From: an uncultured Bacteroidales bacterium | GTDB taxonomy: Bacteria; Bacteroidota; Bacteroidia; Bacteroidales; Bacteroidaceae | Length of the DNA: 17,936 nucleotides | NCBI GenBank assembly: GCA_945837185.1 | Contig: CAMAMZ010000024.1 | Coordinates: 1 to 17,936 of the forward strand | Reading direction: 5' to 3' | Shown: positions 1 through 7,525 of the stretch, in pieces | Numbering within the stretch: position 1 is the stretch's first letter | Layout: every line of letters starts with the position of its first letter | Notes under the pieces: generated by a model | Databases searched by the model: none | What the model was told of the DNA's origin: nothing | What the model saw: only the letters and a program-made list of their open reading frames with translations | Translations under genes and position numbers: made by a program

Positions 1-84
1 ACCTCGGGCTCCGGAAGAAGAAAGGGGTCAGTAGAAATTTAGTGGGGATAGGCGTTGGGTATGAGAAAGTGGGGGTGGTGACAC
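1..84. other. Left edge, no recognisable gene
   Basis: All plus-strand frames here are short and closed by stops (at about 34, 42 and 110), and the minus strand offers no ATG across 1-148, so no gene start downstream of secDF is visible. The stretch is purine-rich on the plus strand. It may be spacer or the tail of a gene outside the window. Confidence 0.4.
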
Positions 85-125
85 AAAAAAGGCCGGAACC
101 AACGATGTGATTCCGACCTTTTTTT
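85..125 (-). terminator. Intrinsic terminator of secDF
   Basis: An 8-bp stem (91-98 with 111-118) sits 24 nt past the secDF stop, with A's on one flank and T's on the other. Read on the minus strand, the stem pairs fully with one U-G wobble and ends in U6. Read on the plus strand, the same position is a C-A mismatch, so the hairpin fits secDF better than a plus-strand gene. Confidence 0.85.
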
Positions 126-148
126 GATAGAAGTATTATGTTAATTCC

Positions 149-3145
149 TTAGGCTGCAGCTTCTGTTTCATTGCGACGGTCGCGAATCTTGCGTCCCAAA
201 ACCAAGTAGGCTATGGGCGAGGCAATGAAGATGGAAGAGAAGGTGCCGAGGATTACACCCATGGTCATGGCAAAGGCAAAGGGCTGGATGCTCTTGCCGC
301 CCAGCAGCAGGATGCACAGCAACACGATGAGGGTTGACACCGAGGTGTTGATGGTGCGGGCCAAGGTTTGGTTGATGGAGTCGTTGAAGAGCACCTGGTA
401 GTCGCGCTTGGGGTGCAGACCGATGTTCTCACGGATACGGTCGAACACCACCACCTTGTCATTGATGGAGTAACCGATGACGGTGAGCACGGCACCAATG
501 AAGGTTTGGTCGACCTCGAGCGAGAAGGGCAGGAACCCTTGCAGCAAGGAGAAGATGCCTATCACGGCAACGGCGTCTAAGGTGAGGGCTACGGTAGAGC
601 CGATGGAGAAGGCCACGTTGCGGAAGCGCAGCAAGATATAGAGGAAGATGGCCACCAAGGCGATGATGACGCTGAGGATGGCACCATTCGTTACATCCTT
701 GGCTACGGAAGGACCTACCTTCGAAGAACTGATGATGGAACCGCCTTGGCGGACATCGGGATTCTTGAAAGCCTCCACGGAGGTCTGGCTCACGAGGTTG
801 TTCTTCTTCAAGGCCTTGTAGAGCAGGGTCTCGGCCTCGTCGTCGATGGTGGGGCTGTTAGACTCTATCTTGTAGTTGGTGGAAACACGGATGGTCTTGT
901 TGTCGGTGCCGAGCGACAGGGCGCTGTTGGTGCAGTTGGGGAAGGCCTCGCCCAAAATTTCACGCACCTGCTCGGGCTCGATTGATTTCTCGAACTGCAC
1001 GACATAGTTGCGGCCACCGGTGAAGTCGATGCTCTTGTCGAGACCACGGGTGAAGAAGCTGATGATGAATACAACCACAGCTACTGCTGCCACGGTGAAG
1101 GATGCCTTGTAGATGGACATGAACTTGAAGTTGGTGCCCTGGGCAAGGTTCTTGGAGAGGCCTGTCCAGAACTGCAGGTGCATCCACTTGTCTTTGTTCA
1201 GGCGGTTCTCGTAAACCAGTCGGGTGAGGAACACGGCGCTGAAGAAAGAGCAGAAGATACCGATGATCCATGTGGTGGCAAAACCCTGGATAGGACCGGT
1301 ACCGAAGGCCAGCAGGATGACACCGGTGATCAAAGAAGTAAGGTTGGAGTCGAAGATGGCGCTGAAGGCGTTGCTGTAGCCGGCTTTCACCGCCTGTTTC
1401 ATCATCTTGCCTGCACGCAGCTCCTCCTTGATGCGTTCATAGATAAGCACATTGGCATCTACAGCCGTACCCAACGACAGCACCATACCGGCAATACCGC
1501 TCATGGTGAGGGCTGCCTGGAAGGAGGTGAGAATGCCCAAGGTGAAGAATACGTTGATGATGAGGGCGCAGTTGGCTATCATGCCGGGGATGAAGTTGTA
1601 CATCAGTACCATGTAGACAATCAGCAGCACGAAGGCGATGATGAAGGAGATGATGCCTTGCTGGATGGATTGGGCACCGAGGGTAGGACCTACCACCTCT
1701 TCTTGTACGATGCGCGCAGGGGCGGGCATACGACCCGACTTCAGGATGTTGGCAAGGTCTTTTGTCATCTCAACGGTAAAGTTGCCCGAGATGGACGACT
1801 GGCCACCGGTAATCTCTTGCGTTACTCGCGGAGCAGAATATACAGCGTCGTCCAGAACGATGGCAACAGCCTTGCCCACATTAGCCTTGGTGAGGTTGGC
1901 CCAACGACGGGCACCTTCCGGATTCATGCGCATGCTCACCTCGGGAGCACCGGTGAGGTTGTTGAACTCGTCGCTGGCAGAGGTTACGACGTCGCCCTCC
2001 AACGGGGCACGGCCATTGCTGGAGGTTACTTTGATGGCATAGAGCTCAAACACGTTCTTGACCTGCTCGCCCCACATATCGCTCGGTGTGGCACTCCAAA
2101 GGAGTTTCAGGTCGGAGGGGAGAAGCTGTTTGGCCTCTGCCGACTGCAAAATCTTGTTGACGGCAGCGGTGTCGCGCACGTTGGCAAAACCAACGAGGCT
2201 CAGCTGGCCCTTGCCGGTGGGCTGAAGGATGGAGAGCAACGGATGCTGCTTCTTGGCTTCTTCGCTCTGGGGGGTGGCAGCGGCCTTGGCAGCGGCCTTG
2301 TCGTTTTTCTTGATCTGGAATTTGGGGGCTGCGCTCTTGGCTGTTTCCGTGGCAACGGCAGCACTGTCAGTGGCAGCGGTGTCGGTCGGTGCAGCACCTA
2401 CATTGGCCATGCGCTGGTCGATTTGTGTAAAGTAAGGCACAATCTCCTCAGCGTTGTAGGTTTCCCAGAACTCCAGGTTGGCACTACCCTGCAAGAGTTT
2501 GCGCATACGCTCGGGTTCTTTCACACCCGGCATTTCGACCATGATACGTCCGTCTTGCCCTTCCAGCTTCTGGATATTGGGCTGCACGACACCAAACTTG
2601 TCGATACGGGTGCGAACCACGTTGAACGAGTTGTCGATGGCCAGCTGCACTTCCGAACGAAGCACCTTTACCACCTCGGCATCGGTGCTCTGCGGGCTCA
2701 CCTTGCCCTGCAGCTGCTGGGTGGCGAAAACTTCTGCCAACCGATGGCCGGGAGCATTCTTGTGATAAGCCTCGACGAACAACGTGATAAAATCACTTTG
2801 GCTTGTTTCTTCCTGGGCTCTCGCCTCTCTCATTGATTTCACGAAGGCAGCGTCAGTCTTGTGGTCGGCCAGATTGTCGAGTACGTCTGGCACGGAAATC
2901 TCAAGGATGACGTTCATACCGCCTTTCAAGTCAAGGCCAAGGCCGATCTGGGTTTCAAGGCATTTCTGGTAAGAGTAAATGCCAAGATACTTCACGGAGT
3001 CCTTGTAATCCTGCTGTGCCGTGGCGTCAGACAGCTTTTCTGCCTGTGTGTCGTAGTAGCGTGTGGCTACGGAGAACGACAGGTAGAAGATGCTGGCCAA
3101 GGTCAGCAAGACGGCCGTTACGATTACGATTCCTTTGTTTTGCAT
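149..3145 (-). CDS. secDF: Fused protein translocase subunit SecDF
   Basis: Inner-membrane partner of SecYEG that uses the proton gradient to pull secreted proteins out of the channel; SecD and SecF are one 998-residue chain here. Visible marks: an N-terminal membrane helix, the SecD motif LGLDLKGGMNVIL, a periplasmic head, the VVGPTLGAQSI motif before the SecD helix bundle, VDANVLIYERI, then a second single helix near residue 680, the SecF motif SIDFTGG, and GYSINDKVVVFDRI. D563 and D896, with R930 lying 34 residues later, line up with D340, D637 and R671 of Thermus SecDF, which are needed for proton flow. An Ala/Thr/Lys-rich low-complexity insert lies around residues 245-300 in the SecD head. 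Start: an in-frame ATG exists at 3193, but it lies inside the -7 promoter element, so the ATG at 3145 (MQNKGIVIV) is chosen. Transcribed alone, with its own promoter and terminator. Confidence 0.97.
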   Translation of the reverse strand: MQNKGIVIVTAVLLTLASIFYLSFSVATRYYDTQAEKLSDATAQQDYKDSVKYLGIYSYQKCLETQIGLGLDLKGGMNVILEISVPDVLDNLADHKTDAAFVKSMREARAQEETSQSDFITLFVEAYHKNAPGHRLAEVFATQQLQGKVSPQSTDAEVVKVLRSEVQLAIDNSFNVVRTRIDKFGVVQPNIQKLEGQDGRIMVEMPGVKEPERMRKLLQGSANLEFWETYNAEEIVPYFTQIDQRMANVGAAPTDTAATDSAAVATETAKSAAPKFQIKKNDKAAAKAAATPQSEEAKKQHPLLSILQPTGKGQLSLVGFANVRDTAAVNKILQSAEAKQLLPSDLKLLWSATPSDMWGEQVKNVFELYAIKVTSSNGRAPLEGDVVTSASDEFNNLTGAPEVSMRMNPEGARRWANLTKANVGKAVAIVLDDAVYSAPRVTQEITGGQSSISGNFTVEMTKDLANILKSGRMPAPARIVQEEVVGPTLGAQSIQQGIISFIIAFVLLIVYMVLMYNFIPGMIANCALIINVFFTLGILTSFQAALTMSGIAGMVLSLGTAVDANVLIYERIKEELRAGKMMKQAVKAGYSNAFSAIFDSNLTSLITGVILLAFGTGPIQGFATTWIIGIFCSFFSAVFLTRLVYENRLNKDKWMHLQFWTGLSKNLAQGTNFKFMSIYKASFTVAAVAVVVFIISFFTRGLDKSIDFTGGRNYVVQFEKSIEPEQVREILGEAFPNCTNSALSLGTDNKTIRVSTNYKIESNSPTIDDEAETLLYKALKKNNLVSQTSVEAFKNPDVRQGGSIISSSKVGPSVAKDVTNGAILSVIIALVAIFLYILLRFRNVAFSIGSTVALTLDAVAVIGIFSLLQGFLPFSLEVDQTFIGAVLTVIGYSINDKVVVFDRIRENIGLHPKRDYQVLFNDSINQTLARTINTSVSTLIVLLCILLLGGKSIQPFAFAMTMGVILGTFSSIFIASPIAYLVLGRKIRDRRNETEAAA

Positions 3146-3190
3146 TGTTGATATTGAATTAAATTTGAAATCGGATTTTGCAAAGTCGTG

Positions 3191-3221
3191 CAAAGATAAG
3201 CATTTTTTTCACATTATAAAA
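3191..3221 (-). promoter_or_regulatory. Promoter of secDF
   Basis: The minus strand reads TATCTTTG (3198 down to 3191), an exact match to the Bacteroidetes -7 box TAnnTTTG. A TTTT at 3221-3218, 19 nt upstream, is a three-of-four match to the -33 TTTG. Transcription would start near 3186, giving a leader of about 40 nt. The heptamer CTTTGCA occurs twice, 10 nt apart, over the -7 box and the start site. Confidence 0.7.
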
Positions 3222-3246
3222 ATAATATGGAATTTTTTGCTTAAAA

Positions 3247-4332
3247 TCATGGTTTTGCCTGCTTTTTCAGCCAGCAGATAATGGGATAATGGTCGCTCGA
3301 TTTGATTTCACGGTCAACGTAACAATGGTAGGGGGTCCATGCCGACGAACAGAGAATGTGGTCGATGCGCACATAGAAGCCTGAGTGGTGGTAGCTGATG
3401 CCGGGACCGTTGCCGGTGGCGATGAAGCAGTCGGTGAGTTCTCGGGCAATGGTGTGGTGGGTGTAGGAAAGGGGACTGTCGTTGAAGTCGCCCACGCAGA
3501 TGAGGGGCTGGTAGGCGTGTTTGCGCAGGAAACTTGCCACGGCACGTGCCTGAGGGGCGCGCAGCTGACTGGCTTCGCCTAACTTGTCGATGATGCGTTT
3601 CGACTCTATCCGCATGCTGTCGCGCTCCATGTCGCCTTTCACCATGACCTTGAAATTCTGCCGGTCTTCGAGGGTTAGTCCTGTGGTTTCCAAATGGTTG
3701 TTCACCACGACCACGTCCTCACCGTCGATGTCGAGGGTGAAGGCTCCGGAGATGTTGCCGGCGGAAACATAGTCGATGCGCTCCTTGTGCTTGATGGGGT
3801 AGCGGCTCAGCAGGGCGATGACACCTGTGGCATTGGAGCCAATGGTGTCGTGATAGGGGTATTGGCTATAGAGCAGACTGTCTATCTGGGCTTGTTTGCT
3901 GCCTCCGGTCACGGCTTCTTGCAAACACACGATGTCGGCATGGGCATCTGCAATGTAACGGATGGTTGGACTCTCGCCTTCCTGCTGACCGTCGTCGTAA
4001 TAGTTGCACACATTGTAGGAGAGGATTTTGAGGGCATCGTCGGGAGGCGTGGCAGGCAGATTGAGGGGACTGTAGGCGCGCGTGGGCTCATAGCACACTA
4101 TGAAACCGGCTATGGACAGGAGGCTCCATCGGGGGTTGAACAGCAGCCAAAGGATGAGGAAGGCCAAATTGATGGCAAGCAGGGCGGGGTAGACTAACCC
4201 TGCGTTCGTGAGCCAGGGCCAGTTGGTGGGGTTCAGGTGACCGGCATAGCCCACAAACAATGTGATGAGAATGGAAGCCAAGTTCGCTCCTGCCAGCAGA
4301 TAGATGGTGAATCGCTTGATGCTTGCTGCCAT
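3247..4332 (-). CDS. Membrane-anchored endonuclease/exonuclease/phosphatase family protein
   Basis: 361 residues. Three hydrophobic helices at the N-terminus (about 9-28, 44-65 and 70-84) anchor a C-terminal domain of the DNase I-like / exonuclease III-like fold. The metal and catalytic residues of that fold are present: N107 (LSYNV), E139 (CLQEA), N212-H213 (VNNHLE), D282 and N284 (VGDFNDSP), D324-H325 (RIDHIL) and D347-H348 (SSDHYP). The enzyme should therefore be active and hydrolyse a phosphodiester or phosphoester; the substrate cannot be read from sequence, and nucleic acid, lipid or sugar phosphate are all possible. Its ATG shares one base with the stop of the upstream rhomboid gene (TAATG), so the two are probably translationally coupled in one transcript. 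No strong hairpin follows before the secDF promoter, so some read-through into secDF is possible. Confidence 0.88.
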   Translation of the reverse strand: MAASIKRFTIYLLAGANLASILITLFVGYAGHLNPTNWPWLTNAGLVYPALLAINLAFLILWLLFNPRWSLLSIAGFIVCYEPTRAYSPLNLPATPPDDALKILSYNVCNYYDDGQQEGESPTIRYIADAHADIVCLQEAVTGGSKQAQIDSLLYSQYPYHDTIGSNATGVIALLSRYPIKHKERIDYVSAGNISGAFTLDIDGEDVVVVNNHLETTGLTLEDRQNFKVMVKGDMERDSMRIESKRIIDKLGEASQLRAPQARAVASFLRKHAYQPLICVGDFNDSPLSYTHHTIARELTDCFIATGNGPGISYHHSGFYVRIDHILCSSAWTPYHCYVDREIKSSDHYPIICWLKKQAKP

Positions 4333-5279
4333 TATTTGTTGCGCTGGTCAAATAGCCGTTGTTTCTCTTCTTTCGTCAGACTGTCATAGCCGCTTTTCCT
4401 GATTTTGTCTAAGATGCGGTCTATCTCGTCTTGCTCCTGACGCTTGCGGGCATTGAAGTCGTAGTCGGAATCCTGTCGCTTGCGGCCATTGTAGTCGGTA
4501 TCGTGACGGGTGAAAGGATGCTCCTCGCGACCTTTTCGCCGTTGTTCCCAGTTCTTGCGCATGCGTTCAAAGAAATGTTGGCCTCCGGCCATGCCATCGT
4601 AGTACATGGAGGGATGCTTTTGCCAGTAGCGTATCAGGAAATAGCCGAAGAGCATGCCGCCCAAGTGTGCCATGTGTGCCACATTGCCGCTTGTGCCCAT
4701 GGCCATGAACAGCTCGATGCCTGCGCATAACACCACAAACCATTTGCCCTTGATGGGGAAGGGGATGGGGAAGATGAAGATGCGCTGTTCGGGGAATATC
4801 ATGCCGAAAGCAAGGAGGATGGCATAGATGGCGCCGGAAGCGCCTACGGTGGTCCATTGGTTGAGCAGCATGTTGCTGTTGACAGCCACGGTGTATAAAT
4901 CGCTGATGTGGAAGCCGGGAATCTGTTCGGTGGCCAACCAATAGAATTGTCCTAATTGGGCTATTTCTTGCAGCAAGCCGGCGCCTACTCCGCAGAAAAT
5001 GTAATAAAAAAGGAACCGCTTCGGCCCCCATACCTTTTCAACGACACAGCCGAACATCCAAAGGGAAAACATGTTGAACAAAATGTGCTGCCATCCGGCA
5101 TGCATGAACATGTAGGTGAGGAGTTGGTAAAGATGAAAATCGGATGCCAGGAAGAAATGCAGTCCCAGCACATCGTTCAGGTCAAGGTGGAAGGTGCCCT
5201 TGATGACCAGCGTGGCAAGGAAAGCCAGCAAGTTGATAATCAACAGATTCTTGGTGATGGTAGGAATGTTTTGTAACAT
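4332..5279 (-). CDS. Rhomboid family intramembrane serine protease
   Basis: 315 residues, a multi-pass inner-membrane protein that should cut membrane-spanning segments of other proteins. The rhomboid signature is complete: H65 and N69 in a WQHILFN motif, the catalytic serine S148 in GASG, and the catalytic histidine H205 in HMAHLGGMLFGY. After the last helix comes a charged tail of roughly 90 residues, rich in Arg, Lys, Asp and Glu, predicted to be cytosolic. An ATG lies further upstream at 5324, but it falls within the promoter region; the ATG at 5279 (MLQNIPTIT) follows the predicted transcript start by about 37 nt and fits the family. The downstream partner is the coupled endonuclease/phosphatase-fold membrane protein. 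No substrate can be named. Confidence 0.93.
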   Translation of the reverse strand: MLQNIPTITKNLLIINLLAFLATLVIKGTFHLDLNDVLGLHFFLASDFHLYQLLTYMFMHAGWQHILFNMFSLWMFGCVVEKVWGPKRFLFYYIFCGVGAGLLQEIAQLGQFYWLATEQIPGFHISDLYTVAVNSNMLLNQWTTVGASGAIYAILLAFGMIFPEQRIFIFPIPFPIKGKWFVVLCAGIELFMAMGTSGNVAHMAHLGGMLFGYFLIRYWQKHPSMYYDGMAGGQHFFERMRKNWEQRRKGREEHPFTRHDTDYNGRKRQDSDYDFNARKRQEQDEIDRILDKIRKSGYDSLTKEEKQRLFDQRNK

Positions 5280-5321
5280 GTTGTTCTTGAATATAATCGT
5301 CGCTATCAATAAAAAACACTG

Positions 5322-5329
5322 CAAAATTA
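5322..5329 (-). promoter_or_regulatory. -7 element of the rhomboid gene
   Basis: The minus strand reads TAATTTTG, an exact TAnnTTTG match, about 43 nt before the chosen start codon. No clear TTTG is seen at the -33 distance, so the call rests on the -7 box and its position. Confidence 0.55.
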
Positions 5330-5370
5330 CGAAAAAACTCTGTCATAGGCGATAAAAAAAGCCATTTTAC

Positions 5371-5385
5371 AGAATATTTTATTCT
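5371..5385. promoter_or_regulatory. Dyad between the divergent rhomboid and HU promoters
   Basis: A perfect inverted repeat AGAATA-TTT-TATTCT lies about midway between the two divergent -7 boxes, about 50-60 nt from each predicted transcript start. It could be an operator; AT-rich spacer also makes such dyads by chance. Confidence 0.3.
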
Positions 5386-5411
5386 CTTGTCGGTTTTTTC
5401 CTTTTATTTTG

Positions 5412-5442
5412 TTTGGAATCTAAAATCTTTCTCCTATATTTG
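5412..5442 (+). promoter_or_regulatory. Promoter of the HU gene
   Basis: TTTG at 5412-5415 and TATATTTG at 5435-5442 are separated by 19 nt, a full match to the Bacteroidetes -33/-7 consensus. Transcription should begin near 5447, leaving an A-rich leader of nearly 50 nt with no Shine-Dalgarno sequence. Confidence 0.85.
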
Positions 5443-5494
5443 TGGCGTGAATGAGAAAAAGAACCAAATTATCATTTAAAAAGAATTTGTGTAT

Positions 5495-5770
5495 ATGAAC
5501 AAGTCGGAATTAATTGCTAAGATTGCTGATGTAGCAGGACTTAGCAAGGCGGATGCAAAAAAAGCATTGGATGCCACGGTTGATGTCCTGAAGGAGGCAT
5601 TGGTGGCTGGTGAGAAGATTCAGTTGGTAGGCTTTGGCACGTTTGCCGTTGCAGAACGTCCGGCCCGCGAAGGTATTAATCCTGCCACAAAGGAAAAGAT
5701 TCAGATTCCTGCCCGTAAGGTGGCCAAATTCAAGGCTGGAGCGGAACTCTCAGAGGCTGTAAATAAATAA
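5495..5770 (+). CDS. hup: HU-family nucleoid DNA-binding protein
   Basis: 91 residues, the standard HU length. It forms a dimer that bends and compacts DNA. The whole fold is recognisable: an N-terminal helix pair (MNKSELIAKIADVAGLSKA), the VGFGTFAV strand, and the DNA-clamping arm, including RPAREGINPATKEKIQIPA, with the intercalating proline region NPAT, then the C-terminal helix. There is a possible start two codons earlier (MYMNKSEL, 5489); the second ATG matches the usual N-terminus of the family. It has a strong consensus promoter and an immediate terminator, so it is most likely transcribed alone at a high level. Confidence 0.96.
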   Translation: MNKSELIAKIADVAGLSKADAKKALDATVDVLKEALVAGEKIQLVGFGTFAVAERPAREGINPATKEKIQIPARKVAKFKAGAELSEAVNK

Positions 5771-5792
5771 TCATTTATACAATAGTTTCTTG

Positions 5793-5816
5793 AAAGGCAG
5801 TCGCAAGGCTGCCTTT
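5793..5816 (+). terminator. Terminator after the HU gene
   Basis: A perfect 8-bp stem, AAAGGCAG (5793-5800) with CTGCCTTT (5809-5816), around an 8-nt loop, begins 22 nt past the HU stop. The following U-run is short, so termination may be partial and some transcript may continue into the transporter gene. Confidence 0.7.
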
Positions 5817-5857
5817 GTTATGTTTCCTGGGTTCGATATCGGGGAGAAGGGTGTCGT

Positions 5858-7525
5858 ATGATGGATTTCTTGTTCGAATTGTTTGTGAAGGAGTCGCCCG
5901 TTCAAACAGTGGTAATGCTTTCGGCAATCTGTGCCTTGGGCTTGGCATTAGGTAACGTGAAGGTGATGGGGGTGTCGCTGGGGGTGGCATTCGTGTTCTT
6001 TATTGGTATTCTTGCAGGGCATTGGGGGTTGCAGATTGATGCATCGTGCCTGGCTTATGCGGAAACCTTTGGCTTGGTGCTTTTTGTCTATATGTTGGGG
6101 TTGAGTGTGGGACCGAATTTCTTCGGATCGCTCAAACACGAAGGAATGTCCTTCAACCTGTGGTCGATGGCGGTCATCGTATTGGGCACGCTCATGGCGG
6201 TTGTCCTTGTGCCGCTAACGGGTGTCTGCTTGCCTGACATGGTGGGCTTGCTGTGCGGAGCCACAACCAATACGCCTGCTTTGGGTGCTGCGCAGCAGGC
6301 TTTGCAGCATGTGGGGGTGGATGCCGGAACGCTGGCGTTGGGAACGGCTGTTACTTATCCCTTGGGCGTGGTGGGGGTGATCGTGGCCTTGGCGTTGTTG
6401 CGGCGGTTCGTGGCTAAGCCCCGTGATTTGAAAGAGCCGGAGCGGGAGGATGCTGACCAGACGTATATCGGGGAGTTTGAAATTGTGAATCCGGCCATCG
6501 ATGGGAAAACCGTATGCAACTTTGCGCGTGCCACCCACGAGCATTTTATCATCTCTCGTATATGGCGCGGTGAAGAGGTTATTACGCCCTTAGCCGATAC
6601 GGTACTGCATAAGGGCGATAAGTTGCTGGTGATTACCACCAAGAATGAGCATAATGCGCTGGAAATGCTGTTTGGCAGGGAAATGGCGCATAATTGGAAT
6701 GAGGGGAAGATTGACTGGAATCATATTGACGGGCAGATGATGAGTCGCAGCGTGGTACTGACGCGGCGGATGCTCAACGGCAAACGGATGGGGCAATTGC
6801 AGTTGCGTTCTACCTACGGCATCAATGTGAGTCGTGTGTTGCGAGGTGACATGAAATTGCTGGCCACCGACAACCTGCGACTGCAGTATGGTGACCGTAT
6901 CGTGATGGTGGGCTCGCCCAAGGCGCTTGACAATGCTGAACGTTTTATAGGTAATGCTGTGCAAACGCTGAATGAGCCCAATATGGGAAGCATTTTCTTA
7001 GGACTGATTTTGGGATTGGTTGTAGGGGTCATTCCCTTGCAGTTGCCCGGCATGGCTATTCCTGTGCGCTTGGGCATTGCGGGAGGTCCTATCGTAATGG
7101 GAATCATTGTGGGGGCGTTGGGTCCTAAAGCGCATTTCATTTCTTATACCACACGGAGTGCCTCGCTCATTCTTCGCAAGTTGGGCTTGTCGCTTTATCT
7201 GGCTTGTTTGGGGTTGGATGCCGGCAAGGATTTCTTCCAAACCTTGGTGCGTCCGGAAGGGTTGATGTGGATTGGCGTTGGTTTGCTGCTCACCTTATTG
7301 CCGGTATTGGTTGTAGGGACGGTGATGTTGCGCATGCATAAGTTCGATTATGGTTCTGTGTGTGGCATCCTCTGCGGCAGTATGGCCAATCCGATGGCGT
7401 TGGGATATGCCAACGACACGACCGATGGCGATACGCCTTCCGTTAGTTATGCCTCGGTCTATCCGTTGGCAATGTTTGTGCGTGTGATTATTGCGCAGGT
7501 GTTGATTATGTTGTCCTGCTGTTAG
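5858..7525 (+). CDS. AspT/YidE/YbjL-type transporter with two RCK_C (TrkA-C) domains
   Basis: 555 residues in the layout typical of this family: five or so membrane helices (about 15-185), two cytosolic TrkA-C/RCK_C regulatory domains (about 205-285 and 290-372), and a second membrane block (about 377-555). The two membrane halves repeat related signatures, LGLSVGPNFF with ATTNTPALGAAQ in the first and LGLDAGKDFF with SMANPMALGYA in the second, as expected of an internally duplicated carrier. AspT itself exchanges aspartate for alanine; most relatives, including YidE and YbjL, have no proven substrate, so none is claimed. The start is ATG ATG with a purine run GGGGAGAAGG just upstream, the best Shine-Dalgarno-like sequence in the window. 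Only 41 nt separate it from the HU terminator and I see no full promoter; TATGTTTC at 5819-5826 is one base off a -7 box. Confidence 0.9.
   Translation: MMDFLFELFVKESPVQTVVMLSAICALGLALGNVKVMGVSLGVAFVFFIGILAGHWGLQIDASCLAYAETFGLVLFVYMLGLSVGPNFFGSLKHEGMSFNLWSMAVIVLGTLMAVVLVPLTGVCLPDMVGLLCGATTNTPALGAAQQALQHVGVDAGTLALGTAVTYPLGVVGVIVALALLRRFVAKPRDLKEPEREDADQTYIGEFEIVNPAIDGKTVCNFARATHEHFIISRIWRGEEVITPLADTVLHKGDKLLVITTKNEHNALEMLFGREMAHNWNEGKIDWNHIDGQMMSRSVVLTRRMLNGKRMGQLQLRSTYGINVSRVLRGDMKLLATDNLRLQYGDRIVMVGSPKALDNAERFIGNAVQTLNEPNMGSIFLGLILGLVVGVIPLQLPGMAIPVRLGIAGGPIVMGIIVGALGPKAHFISYTTRSASLILRKLGLSLYLACLGLDAGKDFFQTLVRPEGLMWIGVGLLLTLLPVLVVGTVMLRMHKFDYGSVCGILCGSMANPMALGYANDTTDGDTPSVSYASVYPLAMFVRVIIAQVLIMLSCC

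Noticed and set aside
2255..2405. Ala/Thr/Lys-rich insert of SecDF as a frameshift or assembly fault
   Set aside because: The reading frame continues with correct SecD motifs on both sides, and Bacteroidetes SecDF proteins commonly carry such linkers.
1178..2836. A 552-codon open frame on the plus strand opposite secDF
   Set aside because: It lies wholly antisense to a clear secDF gene, its product is low-complexity and rich in Gly, His and Asp with no family resemblance, and no promoter precedes it.
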